Source: an uncultured Oscillospiraceae bacterium (GTDB lineage Bacteria; Bacillota; Clostridia; Oscillospirales; Ruminococcaceae). Taken from it: a stretch of DNA of 9,628 nucleotides. Within the stretch, counting starts at the first letter, position 1, and each line of letters starts with the position of its first letter. The notes below the pieces were generated by a model, which saw nothing but the letters and a program-made list of their open reading frames with translations, was not told the DNA's origin and searched no databases. Positions 7,227 through 9,628 of the stretch are shown here, one piece after another. The DNA is taken from the NCBI GenBank assembly GCA_934456315.1, contig CAKSHG010000074.1, positions 1 to 9,628 of the forward strand, given 5' to 3'. A program made the position numbers and the translations under genes.

Positions 7227-7254
7227 TGACATTTTCTGCTCCTTATGCTATACT
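7226..7254 (+). promoter_or_regulatory. Sigma-A type promoter of the unrecognised gene
   Basis: TTGACA (7226-7231), a 17-base spacer, then TATACT (7249-7254), one base off the -10 consensus. The start of transcription would be near 7261, about 35 bases before the chosen ATG. It gives the following gene its own transcription unit, separate from the ugd operon. Confidence 0.8.
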
Positions 7255-7295
7255 GATATCACCACAAACAAAATCAGATGATACGGGAGGCAGGT

Positions 7296-8408
7296 ATGAG
7301 AGTTTTCAGCATATACCGATTCAACATCGCGGATAAAGTAAGGTTCAAGGACGCACAGTCGTATATTCAGAATATGCTCGCGGAACTTGGGTTCGGCTGG
7401 TCTGACCTTGCGTTTGCGGCTGATACCGTGATCGGGGACAGGACTTTATCGAATGTGCTTGAAAAGTTCCCGGAACTGAAAAAGTACTACAGATCAACAG
7501 ACGATGGACCGATGATATGCAGCTACACGGAGAATTGGCTTTCCGGGGAGATATTCGCCGATAAATCGGACTATGATGATATTTTCGCAGTGTTTTCAAA
7601 AATACCGCGTCCTTTTAATATTCCGTTCGGACATGTGCTGCTAAGCGGTGTGAACTGGCTCGGCGAAGGTGCCTCCGAGCCTGTGCCCGACTTCTTTTGG
7701 GAAAATGCTGATATTTCAAGACTCACAAACGTTCACTTCTTCTCAAACTACATTGCGCAGGAACGATGCTATGACGACGGTCTGAAACGCGTCATGATAT
7801 CGGTATGTATCGAGGTCACAGCCGATCCCGAACCGCGTGATCCCTCCACTGTTATCGAAAAGCTGACGCCCTATCTCGGAAATCCTGTTGAAGCAGATAC
7901 GAAATGCGTTTTCTCCAGAGAGGAAAACAACAGATTCACAGAGCTTAAAATGCGTCACTATGAACATCTTGATGAGTTTTTGAAAAAAATGCTTCCCGTA
8001 CCAAATCGTTATACATATAACAGTAACAAGGAGCCGATCCCTCATCTTGCTGATATCCCGGTAATGAAAAAGGCGTTCGCCGGAACGGGATTCACGCGCA
8101 AAAAGGGAAACCCCGGCTGGCTCGGCGAATATGACTGCCGCGACAGCCACGGATTCACATACCGCGCGTATATTCAGAAGATTTCCGATGGGTACACATT
8201 CCGCGTTTGGCTGGATATCAGCGGCTGCAACTTTGATATAAACACGCTTGGCGAGCTGAATTACGAAATGGAAGCGGAAGGCGAGTCGCAGCCTATCCTC
8301 CGGGAATTCGCGCTGCTCTGCGCGAAGATCCGCGACGAATACGGCGACAGGCTTGCGCAGGATTTCGGAGAAACCCCTGACTGGTACTACAAGCTGCAGC
8401 AAGCATAA
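7296..8408 (+). CDS. Protein of unknown function, 370 residues
   Basis: I do not recognise a family. I chose the ATG at 7296 rather than the in-frame one at 7278 because GGGAGG (7285-7290) sits five bases before it and falls inside the longer version. The protein has no signal peptide or membrane segment, is rich in acidic and aromatic residues, and looks soluble and cytosolic. It appears to have two parts. Residues 1 to about 210 start with MRVFSIYRFNIADK and include a hydrophobic FGHVLLSGVNWLGEG stretch. The second part, about 240-370, carries GFTRKKGNPGWLGEY (265-279) followed by alternating hydrophobic/polar strands and a terminal helix. By eye the first two thirds use more A/T-ending codons than the neighbouring operon genes, which might mean transfer or just relaxed codon choice. 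It has its own promoter and ends at a strong terminator. Confidence 0.8.
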   Translation: MRVFSIYRFNIADKVRFKDAQSYIQNMLAELGFGWSDLAFAADTVIGDRTLSNVLEKFPELKKYYRSTDDGPMICSYTENWLSGEIFADKSDYDDIFAVFSKIPRPFNIPFGHVLLSGVNWLGEGASEPVPDFFWENADISRLTNVHFFSNYIAQERCYDDGLKRVMISVCIEVTADPEPRDPSTVIEKLTPYLGNPVEADTKCVFSREENNRFTELKMRHYEHLDEFLKKMLPVPNRYTYNSNKEPIPHLADIPVMKKAFAGTGFTRKKGNPGWLGEYDCRDSHGFTYRAYIQKISDGYTFRVWLDISGCNFDINTLGELNYEMEAEGESQPILREFALLCAKIRDEYGDRLAQDFGETPDWYYKLQQA

Positions 8409-8412
8409 TGCA

Positions 8413-8444
8413 AAAACGGCAGGTCGATTTCGACCTGCCGTTTT
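8413..8444. terminator. Bidirectional intrinsic terminator between convergent genes
   Basis: AAAACGGCAGGTCG (8413-8426) and its perfect complement (8431-8444) form a 14-bp stem around the loop ATTT. On the plus strand it starts four bases after the TAA of the 370-residue gene and ends in TTTT followed by GTTATT. On the minus strand it starts 14 bases after the ABC gene stop and ends in TTTTT. It can therefore terminate both converging transcripts. Confidence 0.95.
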
Positions 8445-8458
8445 GTTATTCCGATGAT

Positions 8459-9628
8459 TTACTCTGCCGCTTTCTTAGCCGGGTTTCCGGTGTAGAGCTG
8501 GTAGTAACGGCCCTGCTCCTCGATGAGCTTGTCGTGGCTGCCGCGCTCGATGATCCTGCCCTGCTCGAGTACCATTATGCAGTCGGAGTTGCGTACCGTG
8601 GACAGTCTGTGCGCGATGACGAACGTAGTTCTTCCGTGCATGAGCTTATCCATGCCGTCCTGTACAAGGCGCTCCGTTCTGGTATCGATGGAGGAAGTAG
8701 CCTCGTCGAGTATCAGCACGGGCGGGTCTGCTACCGCCGCTCTCGCTATCGCAAGCAGCTGGCGCTGTCCCTGCGAGAGGTTCGCGCCGTCGCCGGTGAG
8801 CATCGTGTTGTAGCCGTCCGGCAGGCGCTTTACGAAGCTGTGAGCATTCGCGAGCTTCGCAGCCGCAATGCACTCCTCGTCGGTGGCGTCAAGACGTCCG
8901 TAACGGATATTGTCCATTACCGTGCCAGTGAACAGGTGGGTGTCCTGGAGCACCAGTCCCAGTGAACGGCGGAGGTCCGCTTTCTTTATCTTGTTGACAT
9001 TGATGTCATCGTAGCGTATCTTGCCGTCCTGGATATCGTAGAAGCGGTTGATGAGGTTCGTGATGGTGGTCTTGCCCGCGCCGGTGGAACCAACGAACGC
9101 TATCTTCTGACCAGGCTCCGCATGCAGCTTGATGTCGTGGAGCACCATCTTCCTGTCGTCGTAGCCGAAGTCCACGCCGTCAAATACAACGCTGCCCTCC
9201 AGCTTGCGGTAGGATACTGTACCGTCAGCGTTGTGCGGATGCTTCCACGCCCATACGCCGGTGCGCTTTTCGGATTCGGTGATGGTGCCGTCCTCGGCGA
9301 TGTTGGCGTTTACCAGCTCAACATAGCCGTCGTCCACCTCGGATTTTTCATCGATGAGCCTGAATACACGCTTCGCGCCCGCCATAGCCATAACCACTGC
9401 GTTGAGCTGCTGGCTGACCTGGATAACCGGCTGCGAAAAGCTCTTGTTCAGCGTAAGGAACGCGACCAGCGAACCGAGCGTAAGTCCGGTGATGTCAGAA
9501 CCGAGCACCAGAGTGAGCACAGCGCCCACACAAACGCACAGAACGTAGCTGATATTGCCGAGGTTAGCGCTGACAGGCATCAGGATATTCGCGAACTTGT
9601 TCGCATTGTCTGCGGAAACGCGGAGCTG
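8459..9628 (-). CDS. ABC exporter, permease-ATPase fusion, N-terminal part beyond window edge
   Basis: The C-terminal 389 residues of a type IV (exporter-type) ABC half-transporter that couples ATP hydrolysis to export. The frame is open at 9628, so the real start and most membrane helices lie outside; full-length relatives have about 580-640 residues. Numbered in the fragment, residues 1-100 hold the end of the membrane domain, with hydrophobic helices near 27-43 and 50-60. The ATPase domain starts near 143: Walker A GSTGAGKTT with Lys186, Q-loop LVLQDTHLF, signature LSQGQ (284-288), Walker B LILDEA with Asp308 and catalytic Glu309, and switch His340 (AHRLST). All are intact, so this is an active ATPase half. 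An insertion of about 35 residues (about 107-141, with VWAWKHPH) lies between the domains. As I recall, this is common in clostridial exporters that work as two-gene heterodimers, so a partner gene may lie outside the window. The substrate is unknown. Confidence 0.93.
   Translation of the reverse strand, partial: QLRVSADNANKFANILMPVSANLGNISYVLCVCVGAVLTLVLGSDITGLTLGSLVAFLTLNKSFSQPVIQVSQQLNAVVMAMAGAKRVFRLIDEKSEVDDGYVELVNANIAEDGTITESEKRTGVWAWKHPHNADGTVSYRKLEGSVVFDGVDFGYDDRKMVLHDIKLHAEPGQKIAFVGSTGAGKTTITNLINRFYDIQDGKIRYDDINVNKIKKADLRRSLGLVLQDTHLFTGTVMDNIRYGRLDATDEECIAAAKLANAHSFVKRLPDGYNTMLTGDGANLSQGQRQLLAIARAAVADPPVLILDEATSSIDTRTERLVQDGMDKLMHGRTTFVIAHRLSTVRNSDCIMVLEQGRIIERGSHDKLIEEQGRYYQLYTGNPAKKAAE

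Noticed and set aside
8408..8965. Plus-strand open frame of 185 codons and overlapping frames antisense to the ABC gene
   Set aside because: The frame starts before the strong terminator hairpin and lies antisense to the ATPase domain, whose Walker A, signature, Walker B and H-loop motifs prove the minus-strand frame.

Overview
The window looks like chromosomal DNA of a moderately GC-rich Gram-positive gut Firmicute, most likely a clostridial relative of Ruminococcus/Oscillospirales. This is inferred from a bile salt hydrolase-type gene, textbook sigma-A promoters with 17-bp spacers, strong AGGGGG-type ribosome binding sites, a large multi-PAS soluble hybrid kinase and a clostridial-style ABC exporter. 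No marker gene settles the genus.

Layout: (1) positions 1-884, minus strand: a choloylglycine hydrolase (bile salt hydrolase / penicillin V acylase) whose last few dozen residues run off the left edge. (2) 885-1383: a gene-free divergent control region. It holds the hydrolase promoter facing left, a promoter facing right for the next operon, and between them a 159-bp end-to-end imperfect palindrome with perfect 17-bp terminal inverted repeats and a 4-bp ATAA flanking duplication, i.e. a MITE-like element. (3) 1384-7207, plus strand: a tightly packed four-gene operon, UDP-glucose 6-dehydrogenase (ugd), a four-PAS hybrid histidine kinase with receiver, a pyridoxal/pyridoxamine kinase, and a ten-TM EamA/DMT transporter. 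Gene gaps are 28 bp, 5 bp and an 8-bp overlap. (4) 7226-8408, plus strand: a separately promoted 370-residue protein that I do not recognise. (5) 8413-8444: a strong terminator hairpin that can serve both converging genes. (6) 8459-9628, minus strand: the C-terminal part of an ABC exporter with fused ATPase domain, running off the right edge.

Functionally the operon joins precursor-sugar supply (UDP-glucuronate), a cytosolic sensory phosphorelay protein, vitamin B6 salvage and a small-molecule permease. The kinase-permease pair is a plausible B6-vitamer salvage unit, but this is inference from gene overlap only. I found no CRISPR array, tRNA, rRNA, phage module, toxin-antitoxin pair or recognised defence system. 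The least explained parts are the palindromic element between the two divergent promoters and the unrecognised 370-residue protein.
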